DNA of 31,554 nucleotides from B1-G15 sp964346135 (GTDB lineage: Archaea > Thermoproteota > Bathyarchaeia > Bathyarchaeales > Bathyarchaeaceae), in assembly GCA_964346135.1 (NCBI GenBank), contig CAYFTS010000137.1:1-31554 (forward strand), written 5' to 3'. How positions within the stretch are numbered: position 1 is the first letter of the stretch; each line of letters opens with the position of its first letter. The position numbers and the translations under genes are program-made. Positions 16,055 through 23,641 of the stretch are shown here, piece by piece. The notes beneath the pieces were generated by a model. That model was not told the origin of the DNA. It was given only the letters and a program-made list of their open reading frames with translations, and searched no databases.

Positions 16055-16600
16055 TCAGATCAACTCCTCTCCAGCTTCTCCGTAGAGATTGATAACCAGG
16101 TCTCGCGTTATCTCCTCGGGTGTGCATGCGTACAGTTTGTAAGCGCGATCACGGCCTGAAATTTTCTCGTCTGCCTTAGAGATGACTCTAAGAGCGCCCC
16201 ATTTTCCTTGCTCACACGTTTTTACGCATTGAGGTTTTCCGCCACAAAGGTCACATATTACCGCGTAATTCTCAGAGGGATGCATATGAGGAACTTTGCC
16301 TGGGCAAGCGTCAATGCAAAGACCACAGCCCGTACACTTTTCTTTGTCAACCAAAACTGCTTCTGTTTCTTTACTTACTGACAAAGCGTCTACTGGACAG
16401 GACGCAACACACGGGTAGTCTTCACACTGAACACAAAGGTGGGGAACTTCAGCTCCTGGAACAAGCATGAACACCCGAATCCTTGAAGCCTCTGGCCATA
16501 TCTTATTTTCATGAAAAAGTGAGCAAGCTATTTCACATCTTCTGCAACCACTACATTTCAGATAGTCCCTAACGATCCAGATACGTTTTTGAGAGCTCAT
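16055..16600 (-). CDS. Four-cluster [4Fe-4S] ferredoxin subunit, partner of the AOR
   Basis: 181 residues with sixteen cysteines in four sets, in the arrangement of DMSO-reductase-type iron-sulfur subunits: CSGCRRCEIAC, CVQCEDYPCVASC, CTGCGLCIDAC and CDLCGGKPQCVKTC. There is no signal peptide, so the complex is cytoplasmic. It most likely passes electrons between the AOR subunit and a soluble carrier. ATG at 16600 with an AGAGG nine bases upstream. TATA-like sequences ATTTAAAT and TTATATAA lie at 16649-16668 on this strand. Confidence 0.93.
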   Translation of the reverse strand: MSSQKRIWIVRDYLKCSGCRRCEIACSLFHENKIWPEASRIRVFMLVPGAEVPHLCVQCEDYPCVASCPVDALSVSKETEAVLVDKEKCTGCGLCIDACPGKVPHMHPSENYAVICDLCGGKPQCVKTCEQGKWGALRVISKADEKISGRDRAYKLYACTPEEITRDLVINLYGEAGEELI

Positions 16601-16780
16601 CTCTTGTAACCTCTATAGAAGTCTTACGAAATCTTTGATTGGTTACATTTAAATCTAATTATATAATGGGTTCTGTTAACTCTTCGAGACTTTTGCATGT
16701 AGATCAGTGAAAGAAATAACCAGCTATCTCTATGACTTTCTAATAGAACGCGCGTGCAAAAGAATAAAAGGATTTTATCC

Positions 16781-16790
16781 TCATATAAAA
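16781..16790 (+). promoter_or_regulatory. TATA box of the YbjQ-like gene
   Basis: TCATATAAAA ends 15 bases before the TTG at 16805; its centre is about 20-25 bases from it, so the transcript is expected to begin at or very near the start codon. Confidence 0.45.
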
Positions 16791-16804
16791 ACATGTGATT
16801 TGAG

Positions 16805-17242
16805 TTGGTAGAGAAATACTGTCCACAATGTGGAAAGACATCGCCTGAGAACGCAGATTTTTGCTCGAGTTGTGGTGCATCATTTACAGAATCAAGGGGC
16901 AAGCAACTTATTGTTGTTACAACACCGACGGTGCCAGGTTACCAGATCGTAAAGGTTTTAGGTGCGGTTCATGGTTTAACCGTGCGGACTAGAGGAGTAG
17001 GCGGAAAAATTGTGGCTGGAATCGAAGGAATTTTTGGAGGTGAAGTGACATCGTACACTTCAGAAGCCGAAAAGGCAAGAAGAGATTCCTTGGAAAGATT
17101 AATTGAAAAAGCCACAAAAATGGGAGCCAACGCCATAGTCGGCGCAGATTTCGAAACAAGTGACATTCTACGAGGAACTGCAACGTTGTTCTCTGCTTAT
17201 GGAACTGCAGTGATTGTTAAACCGATTAGAAAGGAAAGCTGA
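16805..17242 (+). CDS. Zinc-ribbon plus YbjQ/UPF0145 (DUF74) domain protein
   Basis: 145 residues. Residues 1-25 are a double-CXXC zinc ribbon (CPQCGKTSPENADFCSSCG). From about residue 35 comes the YbjQ fold: VTTPTVPGYQIVKVLGAVHG, RTRGVGGKIVAGIEGIFGGE, a helix with ARRDSLERLIEKATKMGANA and then IVGADFETSD. YbjQ proteins form pentamers sometimes labelled heavy-metal-binding, but the biochemical role is not established. Start is TTG 16805, apparently leaderless. Confidence 0.87.
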   Translation: MVEKYCPQCGKTSPENADFCSSCGASFTESRGKQLIVVTTPTVPGYQIVKVLGAVHGLTVRTRGVGGKIVAGIEGIFGGEVTSYTSEAEKARRDSLERLIEKATKMGANAIVGADFETSDILRGTATLFSAYGTAVIVKPIRKES

Positions 17243-17302
17243 GGGCGTTAACGTTTAAATCCTCTACTCGGTGCTTTACGTGTTCAGGTGAAGGAATGAA
17301 CT

Positions 17303-17701
17303 TTGGAAAGCGTGGACGTTGTTGTTGGAATAATTTTGAATGGAAACAAGTTTCTAGTTGAACGCCGCAGGTTGGACGAAAAAATTGATCCAGGTATCGT
17401 GTGCTTACCTGGAGGCCATGTTAAAACCAATGAAAGCAAGGAGGAAGCTTTGAAGAGGGAACTGCGAGAAGAGTTGGGTATTGAAGTAAAGGGATTGAAG
17501 TTTATATGTAAAAACTTTTACATAGCAAGTAACGGCGAAAGACAAAACGCGTATTGTTTCCTTGTTACAGATTATGAAGGAAGGCCAAGTTGTAAATCGG
17601 CTCGAGAGATTTTCTGGGAAGATAATATTAAGAATTTAAGTTTAGAGGTGGATAGGAAAACAATTATGATACTAAGGGAACTTATCGATGCACCTGAATA
17701 G
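17303..17701 (+). CDS. Nudix hydrolase
   Basis: 132 residues with a full Nudix box: GGHVKTNESKEEALKRELRE followed by ELGIE, matching GX5EX7REUXEEXGU. The first strand VDVVVGIILNGNKFLVERR and the RLDEKIDPGIVCLPGG lead are usual. It hydrolyses a nucleoside diphosphate linked to another group; the substrate cannot be read. It starts at TTG 17303 with AAGGA seven bases upstream. It follows the YbjQ gene by 60 bases, with a possible TATA (CGTTTAAAT) in the gap. Confidence 0.92.
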   Translation: MESVDVVVGIILNGNKFLVERRRLDEKIDPGIVCLPGGHVKTNESKEEALKRELREELGIEVKGLKFICKNFYIASNGERQNAYCFLVTDYEGRPSCKSAREIFWEDNIKNLSLEVDRKTIMILRELIDAPE

Positions 17702-17799
17702 CTCTGAATTGTGAGGGATTTAAAAGCCACACTGCATGGATTTCGTACACGATTGATTATATCGCCAACCGTGCACTTCTCTTTTCTATGCACGTGTCC

Positions 17800-18261
17800 T
17801 TAAGTACGGTAAAACTTGTGTTCAATAGGGTCTTTCGAGCTGTCCCATGTGATAATTTTTTCAGGGCGAATTTTTATGTAGATGTATTCTATGCCTTGTG
17901 CGTCAGCCCATTCTATGTATTCGTCGAGGTATTCTGTTTTGACGTATTTTGTTGCCATTTTTCGATCAATTTTTCTTTCTATCTCGTTACTTAGTTTCTC
18001 AATTTTTGCTGTTCCTTCAATGATCACTGCCTTAATGGGCGCTTTGTCAGTGTCAATGGTAACTGCCACTTTGTTGTTTCGTCTAATGTTCCTTGCTTTT
18101 ACGGAGTCTTTTGGAATCGTCATCAGAAGCTGGTTGTTTTCCCAAAGGTACCAGACAGGAGTGACATGAGGTGAATTGTCAGGTTTGACAGTTGCTATTC
18201 GTGCCGTGTGACCGTCAGAAAGAAAATCCTCTATTTCTTGAGAAGACATAACAATACTCAT
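17800..18261 (-). CDS. PPOX-type flavin/F420-binding split-barrel protein
   Basis: 153 residues from ATG 18261; an in-frame TTG at 18273 and ATG at 18249 are alternatives. The split-barrel pattern is clear: EIEDFLSDGHTARIATV, PHVTPVWYLWENNQLLMTI, SVKARNIRRNNKVAVTID, AVIIEGTAKIE. These enzymes bind FMN or F420 and reduce small substrates; others serve as general flavin reductases. The C-terminal PEKIITWD is typical of the F420/FMN-binding subfamily. It converges with the Nudix gene. Confidence 0.85.
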   Translation of the reverse strand: MSIVMSSQEIEDFLSDGHTARIATVKPDNSPHVTPVWYLWENNQLLMTIPKDSVKARNIRRNNKVAVTIDTDKAPIKAVIIEGTAKIEKLSNEIERKIDRKMATKYVKTEYLDEYIEWADAQGIEYIYIKIRPEKIITWDSSKDPIEHKFYRT

Positions 18262-18442
18262 ATTCTTACCCAACCCCTTTCAACATATGAATTATTATCA
18301 TATTTGGATTCTGCTTCTTAATTTTTGTTGGATGTGACCGCCATTGATGTTACAACGCATGCGCATTTTTTTGTGTATTTGAAATTCATAAAGCTTAGAA
18401 ATCCTTCACTCAAATTGAATTCTTCAAAGGAGGAAACAAGAA

Positions 18443-18574
18443 TTGGATAAGGAAACGGAACGAATGGTCAGGAAACTCAAGAAGGAATTACGTGTCTTGA
18501 GAGCAAAAGCCAAACAAAAGAAAGACGCGAAGATTATGAAGGCATATCAGAAATTGGCGTCAACCTTACATTAG
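18443..18574 (+). CDS. Small basic helical protein (43 aa)
   Basis: A 43-codon frame from TTG 18443 to TAG 18574 preceded by AAAGGAGG nine bases upstream, the strongest SD type seen in the window. The product is rich in Lys and Arg (MDKETERMVRKLKKELRV, then AKAKQKKDAK) and should form one long amphipathic helix or coiled coil. No family recognised; a nucleic-acid-binding or complex-stabilising role is a guess. The good SD and helix-compatible composition support it as a real gene. Confidence 0.6.
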   Translation: MDKETERMVRKLKKELRVLRAKAKQKKDAKIMKAYQKLASTLH

Positions 18575-18893
18575 CCTTCCTACTCGTCCGTGTTACATGT
18601 CACCCGATGTTTTCTGCATTATTTAGTATACCCTAACTACCCTTTTCTGTCTCATTCTATCTACAGATGACATGCATTTTACTCTCAGCGCGTGTGTGTG
18701 CATTTTTCAGTAAACCGAAGTAACATCAAAAAGTAGTTGGAATCTGACGAAAATAGTTAGACTTCACGGATTTCGCATTTAAGTGGAGACATCCCCGAAA
18801 CTCCCCCTTTTTTCTAACTTTGAGACGACAAGACAATTTCTTGTAGTTCTTCTTCAGAAGTAGCCTTCCCAAATTTAATAAGCTAATTGGTTA
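18575..18893. other. Intergenic stretch with no recognised feature
   Basis: About 320 bases between the 43-aa gene and the convergent DUF4760-like gene. I see T/C-rich runs, a short GTGTGTGTGC tract near 18692, and no convincing frame, hairpin or RNA gene. Confidence 0.5.
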
Positions 18894-19379
18894 TCATTGT
18901 ATTTGCTGTAGTCTTTGTTCTCTTTTCTTCATTTCATTGTAGAGGTATTCAAACCACTCGAATAATTTTGGCATATTATATTGTTTTCTCATGCCTTCTA
19001 TTATGAGCTTCAATTTTTTCCATAAACCCGTAGTTGATCCGCTCAGAATGTACTCAATTGTTTCGATATTTATGAGTCGTTTGTGTAGCAGAAATCCAAG
19101 TCCATCATTGTACCCCGTGATTGTGTGAAGTGCTTTATCAGACAGCGGGTCACCATATTTTTCCTGATATTCTTTATAGTCCTTGAATTCGAGATTCCAT
19201 ATTTTAGATATGTATTCAATAAGTTCGCTCATAGTAACCTTTAGAGCTGGATTGAGTTGTATAATGAGTCCAGTGTGTCTCGTTTTGGCCGCATCTCGCA
19301 TCTGAAAGATAGCAAAGATCACACCTACTGCTACGCTTATGGCTGCAACTATTGCTGAGATAGATGGTATATCTAACAT
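18894..19379 (-). CDS. Membrane-anchored helical protein (DUF4760-like)
   Basis: 161 residues with one N-terminal TM helix (about 5-26, IVAAISVAVGVIFAIFQM) and an all-helical cytoplasmic remainder. The order TM, DAAKTRHTGLIIQLN, then SELIEYISKIWNLEF and YKEYQEKYGDPLSDKAL resembles DUF4760-type proteins found in accessory regions; no function is known for them. ATG at 19379, with AGGTGA six bases upstream, a good SD. Confidence 0.65.
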   Translation of the reverse strand: MLDIPSISAIVAAISVAVGVIFAIFQMRDAAKTRHTGLIIQLNPALKVTMSELIEYISKIWNLEFKDYKEYQEKYGDPLSDKALHTITGYNDGLGFLLHKRLINIETIEYILSGSTTGLWKKLKLIIEGMRKQYNMPKLFEWFEYLYNEMKKREQRLQQIQ

Positions 19380-19481
19380 TCTATCACCTAAAAGAGAAGA
19401 TTAAGAGAAGTGAGTATTAAAAGCTCTAGTTGAGTAGTGTTTACTTCATCTTGTTTGATATTCATTTTGAACTAATAAATC

Positions 19482-19673
19482 TCAGAACAACCATTGTCTC
19501 TCGTTCTTTGAACTCAGACCCCATAAGATAAGAACAATTCCAGCAACAAACAACCAAATAACATTAACAGATAGATATCCTAGTGGGATCACCATCCTAA
19601 ATAAGATCGAGATGAGCACTAACGAGCTAATTATCAACATAACTATTCCCAAAGCAACAATTGTCCTATTCAT
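19482..19673 (-). CDS. Small two-TM membrane protein (63 aa)
   Basis: From ATG 19673 with GGAG nine bases upstream the product starts MNRTIVALGIVMLIISS and has two hydrophobic helices (about 4-26 and 33-55) and a short polar tail. An open upstream extension rich in Lys and Cys (to 19784) lacks an SD and is likely not translated. No family recognised. A TGCATGCAT motif lies 28 bases upstream of the start. Confidence 0.6.
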   Translation of the reverse strand: MNRTIVALGIVMLIISSLVLISILFRMVIPLGYLSVNVIWLFVAGIVLILWGLSSKNERQWLF

Positions 19674-19700
19674 AACAAGTAGCTCCAATGTACATTTCAG

Positions 19701-19714
19701 TTGCATGCATGCAA
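19701..19714. repeat. TGCATGCAT motif, copy 1 (14-bp palindrome)
   Basis: TTGCATGCATGCAA is a perfect palindrome just upstream of the 63-aa gene. Related copies are at 21660-21669 and 22406-22418. Confidence 0.5.
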
Positions 19715-19942
19715 AGCATTTCTTATCCTTACTCAAACTACTTTTACGATACGACAAGTCTTGGGCATCTATCTCCGTAAGCACCAGCCTTTAGACATTG
19801 CTTGCTTGGTTTCTGGTGTCTACACTACATAAATCTGCTTTCAACTGGAGCTTTACATACGTATTTTTGGCTTTTTCTTTTCTTGAGCCTGAATGCAGTA
19901 GTTAAATGAAGAATCGTGTAGCGCCATAAGGTTTTTGCGAAA

Positions 19943-21193
19943 CTAGAAAGTTTTCACAACTTTTAAACCGTTCCTGTCGTAGGCTAGTTGGTTGCTGAAA
20001 AGATTCCTTAGACGAGAAACCACTTCAGCATCGTGGGCGCTGGTGTTGAGCAGAAAGAGGCTGGTAGTCTTTTCTGAAGACAGCAGGTCCAATGCATAGC
20101 GTAGGAAGGTGAAGGTTTTCTCTTCCCCTATTGTTGCTAGTAGTTCTGATAGGATGTCGAAAACAACACAGATATTGGCATCCCCATAGGTTTCCAACAC
20201 CTTGTTAGTAGCATCCAGAATTAGAGCTGTGTTTTTAGCGGGTAAAAGTACTTCATTCTCAGAGGATGATTGTGGGGTGGACGTTGAAATTGACGTTAGG
20301 AAAAACTTGATTGCTGGCTGGTCCGCCAACTGCGAGTGGATAGGGCTTGTACTGGAGGTAAAAACATAGATGGGTTCAACATTAGCCATGCTCTCCTTAG
20401 CTAGGCTGTCGATAACCTTCTCATAGTTGGAGGAGGGATCAAATTCCAAGAGAATCCTACGACCAACCAACCGTTCATGATTCCAGTCTATTAATTTCGA
20501 GAAGGAGTCCATGTTCTCGAGGAGGTCAATTGATCTTGCTGGCACGACCTTTCCTTTGCCCATAGCTTTCAGGAGTTCAGTAACTTGTGTCTCTGTCATG
20601 CGTTCCACGTTGATGGCGGTGATCTCCATGAGGAAAGGACTAAATACTATACCCGCGGGCTCGTTGGACGTCACCCATTTAGAGATATTTGGGTCGGCCC
20701 ATCTCGGATCATTCCAGAAGTCTGTAATGAATTTCTGCCATTTCCCATCAATAAAAGAAAAATCGCCGTAATCTTCGATTGATCTTACGTGTTTGAATCC
20801 TTTGCTCTTCGCCTCAGCCCATCCGTTCAAACCATCGATAATTGCCCTTTCAAGGTCTAATTTGCCATTTGTCATGAAAAAATCGGTCAGGCTCCCCAAG
20901 TCAAGAGAGCCAGCTTTTTCGTACGCTTCCACGTTGATTCCGTGTTCCTTGAGTTTAGCTCTGACTATCTCATTTTCCTCGTCTGGATAATCGTACTCGA
21001 TCCGATCGCCGCTCTCAAGGCCTTCACGTATAAATGCTGAGAAAATCTTCATCTTATCCGATGCTGACGTATACAATACAATAACGTTCTCGCCTTCCCT
21101 GACGTTAAGAACAGGACCAGCCTTCAAAGCATCAGATGGAATAGGATGTTTCTCTCTACGTAGCAAAGAGTTTATGAAAGATAACTTCGGCAT
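19943..21193 (-). CDS. MEDS-domain sensor-like protein with C-terminal degenerate RecA/KaiC-like region
   Basis: 416 residues. The N-terminal 190 residues match the MEDS (methanogen/methylotroph DcmR sensory) domain: NVIVLYTSASDKMKIFSAFI, REGLESGDRIEYDYPDE, LKEHGINVEAYEKAGSL, and VRSIEDYGDFSFIDGKW. The C-terminal part (RRILLEFDPSSNYEKVIDSL, CVVFDILSELLATIGEEKTF, SLFLLNTSAHDAEVVSRLRN) resembles a KaiC/RecA-like fold with no P-loop I can find, as in archaeal regulators of the DUF835/DUF7504 kind. A role in gas or redox sensing or signalling is inferred. ATG at 21193. Confidence 0.75.
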   Translation of the reverse strand: MPKLSFINSLLRREKHPIPSDALKAGPVLNVREGENVIVLYTSASDKMKIFSAFIREGLESGDRIEYDYPDEENEIVRAKLKEHGINVEAYEKAGSLDLGSLTDFFMTNGKLDLERAIIDGLNGWAEAKSKGFKHVRSIEDYGDFSFIDGKWQKFITDFWNDPRWADPNISKWVTSNEPAGIVFSPFLMEITAINVERMTETQVTELLKAMGKGKVVPARSIDLLENMDSFSKLIDWNHERLVGRRILLEFDPSSNYEKVIDSLAKESMANVEPIYVFTSSTSPIHSQLADQPAIKFFLTSISTSTPQSSSENEVLLPAKNTALILDATNKVLETYGDANICVVFDILSELLATIGEEKTFTFLRYALDLLSSEKTTSLFLLNTSAHDAEVVSRLRNLFSNQLAYDRNGLKVVKTF

Positions 21194-21340
21194 CTTGCCA
21201 TTCCTTGTTCAATCAAGGATTCTCCAAATATTTGATTGTTTTGAATTTGAAATCTGAATATTCAGTATTAGATAGCGTTAAATCTGCACGATCGCATTTA
21301 TTTCAGAATGACAATTCTGGGAGTCCACGTTTTCCGTTCA

Positions 21341-21606
21341 CCCATCCTGTACCATTAGGTACATCCCAAATCGGGTATACGGTTTTTGGAAGTCCATGAT
21401 CGGTTGTCCTTTCTCCGTGGTCCGTTAACCGTCCGTTGGCCGTTCCCGTTTTTTGGTTGGTTCCCCCGTCGTCCGTTGTGTGTGTGGGGGTTAAAATTTA
21501 ACCCAACCAACCAACCGAGACGGACGACGGGTAACGGATTTTCCTATCCTGTTTACCCCTGTTTATGGAAGGTACCTAATGGAATAAGAATGTACAGGAT
21601 GGTACC
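21341..21606. repeat. Structured foldback region with outer and inner inverted repeats
   Basis: The left end holds CCATCCTGTACC and CCATTAGGTAC (21342-21362). The right end (21571-21602) holds their reverse complements GTACCTAATGG and GTACAGGATGG separated by about 8 bases. Inside, CCCGTCGTCCG (21465-21475) pairs with CGGACGACGGG (21521-21531), and TCCGTTAACC (21421-21430) pairs 9/10 with GGGTAACGGA. The left arm is full of CCGTT repeats. It has no open frame. It looks like a degenerate MITE-like or regulatory foldback. Confidence 0.6.
21488..21515. repeat. GGGTTAAAATTTAACCC palindrome plus AACC tract, copy 1
   Basis: A perfect 8+1+8 palindrome preceded by a GT/G-rich run and followed at once by a CCAA tetranucleotide tract. 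The TTAAAATTTAACCC core recurs at 23217-23230, also followed by a short tandem tract. Confidence 0.6.
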
Positions 21607-21659
21607 ATAGAAAAAAGAGTGAGGGGAAAAAACAATCGAAAACCTACCCCCATATTGTC

Positions 21660-21669
21660 TGCATGCATG
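21660..21669. repeat. TGCATGCAT motif, copy 2
   Basis: TGCATGCATG lies about 95 bases upstream of the ATG at 21764. Confidence 0.45.
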
Positions 21670-21734
21670 AGTTTCTTTTGTGATGGGCTGTCGTTTTTTC
21701 ATGTCAGCGTTAACGAAGATATATAAGATGAAAT

Positions 21735-21748
21735 AGGTGAAACCACCT
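21735..21748 (+). promoter_or_regulatory. Possible operator between TATA and start of the membrane-protein gene
   Basis: AGGTG-AAAC-CACCT has perfect 5-bp arms. It lies just downstream of a TATA box (GATATATAAG, 21718-21727), covering the expected transcription start, and 16 bases before the ATG. Confidence 0.35.
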
Positions 21749-21763
21749 TTTTAGGTGAATAAA

Positions 21764-22402
21764 ATGAATCAGGTTACTGATGCCGAAACTGCAAACTCCC
21801 GCTGGCGTTGGCTTCACAAAATCGGCGGTGGGGCTGCCCTTATTGTATTAGTATTGTTCCTTGTCGGAATCATCGGCATCATTACCGTAGGTCTGCAACC
21901 GACCACCACAAACGGCTGGTTCACGCCATTTGTCAACAATTGGCTCATTGTACTCTTCAAAATCAATGCTGGATTCAACGGGGTTCAACCGAACTCGCTT
22001 AGTGCACTTAATCTCTTGGACATTATTATCATGGCTCTTTCTGGCGTTATGTTTCTCGCGTTCTACGTTGCGGTCAGGCGTACTAATAAAATTTGGTCGT
22101 TAGTCGCTGCATGCCTACCCTTCTTGGGGATACTAGTTTTTCTCGTAACGAACACAGCGGGTCGCAGCGCGCTATTACTGAGTGGGCTAATAATCTCAGT
22201 TGTCATGCTGCGGAGCAATATCTTCAGCAGAGTAAGCGCTTATGTGGGAATTGTGGCAAGTGTACTCCTTTTTTTTGGCGGTGACATAGCAACCGCCATC
22301 TTCTCTTCCTCGACTATCATTGCCGTAAACATAGGCATTGGGTATGTGCTTTGGATGATATGGTTCTTCCTGATTGCCCGAAGGCTCTACCAGCTAAGGT
22401 AG
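21764..22402 (+). CDS. Six-TM membrane protein (DUF4386-like topology)
   Basis: 212 residues from ATG 21764, which has AGGTG six bases upstream; the in-frame GTG at 21755 lies inside that SD. About six hydrophobic helices can be read: 24-44, 63-73 (weak), 80-98, 106-124, 128-160 (two) and 165-205 (two). No catalytic motif is visible. The layout resembles DUF4386-type archaeal membrane proteins of unknown function. Its TATA box, operator-like palindrome and location beside the foldback region suggest an independently regulated accessory gene. A TGCATGCAT motif follows directly after the stop. Confidence 0.65.
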   Translation: MNQVTDAETANSRWRWLHKIGGGAALIVLVLFLVGIIGIITVGLQPTTTNGWFTPFVNNWLIVLFKINAGFNGVQPNSLSALNLLDIIIMALSGVMFLAFYVAVRRTNKIWSLVAACLPFLGILVFLVTNTAGRSALLLSGLIISVVMLRSNIFSRVSAYVGIVASVLLFFGGDIATAIFSSSTIIAVNIGIGYVLWMIWFFLIARRLYQLR

Positions 22403-22405
22403 GTA

Positions 22406-22418
22406 GCATGCATGCATG
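22406..22418. repeat. TGCATGCAT motif, copy 3
   Basis: GCATGCATGCATG begins four bases after the stop codon of the membrane-protein gene. Confidence 0.45.
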
Positions 22419-22651
22419 AACCTAAAGTAAGTCTTTATTCCTATGTATGACCATTAGAAGTTAATAAATGTGAGAAATATCAATACATCCTGCCTTGTAG
22501 AACTAGAAGTTTGATACAGAAGATTCTTCTAGGGCAAATTTTAACTGCAGTTGCCTAACATATGCATAGTACGAAGGGATTTTCCTAGATGATATAATTT
22601 TGATGGGATTTTCACCTTGGTAATGAAATAAGATTGAAGGAGGTGAAACAG

Positions 22652-23122
22652 GTGAAAAGATTGATAGTTTTACTGTTATTGGCTTTCACACTGGTGTTAG
22701 TACCAGCAGTTTCGGCACAGCCCAATAAGCCTCTTAGAGTTGAAATGTCGTGGGATATAGATTACACAATTTTCCCTGTGGGATGGCGAGGGACAGTTTC
22801 AGGAGACATCAATGGAGATATCACAGTCACCTTAGTTGATGCCAGATGGACGCCACACGACAAGACGGAACACTGGATTGAAACATGGGTGATCGTGACA
22901 GCTAGCGGAGAAATCGGGGGAGAAGAAGAAGGTGTAGCCTCCATGACCAACAATAAGGGTAATGCAAGGGGCCGAATAACATATGCGACTGGGGATTGGA
23001 CGCATTTGATTGGTTGCATATTCCATTGGAAAGGCATCGCAGAGATGACCGATCCGGGACCTCCACCAGAATATCACCTCGATGCCACAATGTTCATATT
23101 GCCGAGCCGGGAAACTAACTAG
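22652..23122 (+). CDS. Secreted hypothetical protein (156 aa)
   Basis: From GTG 22652 with AAGGAGG eight bases upstream the product begins MKRLIVLLLLAFTLVLV, a clear signal peptide with likely cleavage after VSA. The mature part is about 130 residues, beta-rich and Gly/Thr/Trp-rich (GTVSGDINGDITVTL, TEHWIETWVIVTASGEI), with one Cys. It resembles small secreted beta-sandwich proteins but I know no family. A longer in-frame TTG start at 22634 lies before the SD and is rejected. A TATA (GATATAATT) at 22591-22599 gives it its own promoter. Confidence 0.7.
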   Translation: MKRLIVLLLLAFTLVLVPAVSAQPNKPLRVEMSWDIDYTIFPVGWRGTVSGDINGDITVTLVDARWTPHDKTEHWIETWVIVTASGEIGGEEEGVASMTNNKGNARGRITYATGDWTHLIGCIFHWKGIAEMTDPGPPPEYHLDATMFILPSRETN

Positions 23123-23212
23123 CACGACATCTGAATTTCTAGGTCCCGGTTACCCACTAATTGCCACTGACACAATGCGAATACACTGATGATTTCGAGG
23201 ATATGTGGGTTT

Positions 23213-23256
23213 GGGATTAAAATTTAACCCTCTCTCTCTAACTAACTCTCTCTCTA
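23213..23256. repeat. GGGATTAAAATTTAACCC element plus CT/AACT tract, copy 2
   Basis: The near-perfect palindrome at 23213-23230 shares TTAAAATTTAACCC with 21491-21504 and is again preceded by a TGTGGG run and followed by a microsatellite tract (CT repeats with two ACTA units). It lies between a secreted-protein gene and a convergent DUF1059 gene. Confidence 0.55.
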
Positions 23257-23365
23257 CAAAAAACACACATACAACAAAAACAAAAAACACACACGCGAAG
23301 ATTGAAAAGCTGAACCAGAACATAAAAAGAGGAAATTTTTGGATTTGGCCAGAGTCTTTCGAATC

Positions 23366-23545
23366 CTACTCTTCCTTTATCAGCTTTCTGTACCTTGCCA
23401 TCTCTTCAGGAGAAGATTTGGAGATGTCCTTGTTGTGGACTTTCTTCAGATGCTCTCCCCCAACTCTAAAAAGCTCTTCCTCTGTCTCACCACGAGCTAC
23501 GAAATCACAGTCGATCCCAGCATCTCTACACGCAAGTGTTTTCAC
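23366..23545 (-). CDS. DUF1059 family protein (59 aa)
   Basis: On the minus strand a GTG at 23545 is preceded by AGGAGGTG seven bases away, an excellent SD. The product MKTLACRDAGIDCDFVARGE followed by TEEELFRVGGEHLKKVH matches DUF1059, whose hallmarks are the CRD..G.DCDF..RGETEEE start and H..xxH. These short proteins are widespread in archaea and bacteria and have no established function; the two Cys could bind a metal. It lies about 100 bases downstream of eL38 on the same strand. Confidence 0.85.
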   Translation of the reverse strand: MKTLACRDAGIDCDFVARGETEEELFRVGGEHLKKVHNKDISKSSPEEMARYRKLIKEE

Positions 23546-23641
23546 GATGTATCACCTCCTTTTTCCTCAAACTTTTGGACCAATGCTTTTATTAGGAAAA
23601 AGGAAGTAAGCAAAAAAGATGCGAATTTCAGGAAAATGTGC

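Noticed and set aside
22610..22648. TTTCACCT pairing with AGGTGAAA of the SD before the secreted-protein gene (8 bp)
   Set aside because: The TATA box at 22591-22599 puts the expected transcript start near 22620, after the upstream arm, so the RNA hairpin would not form.
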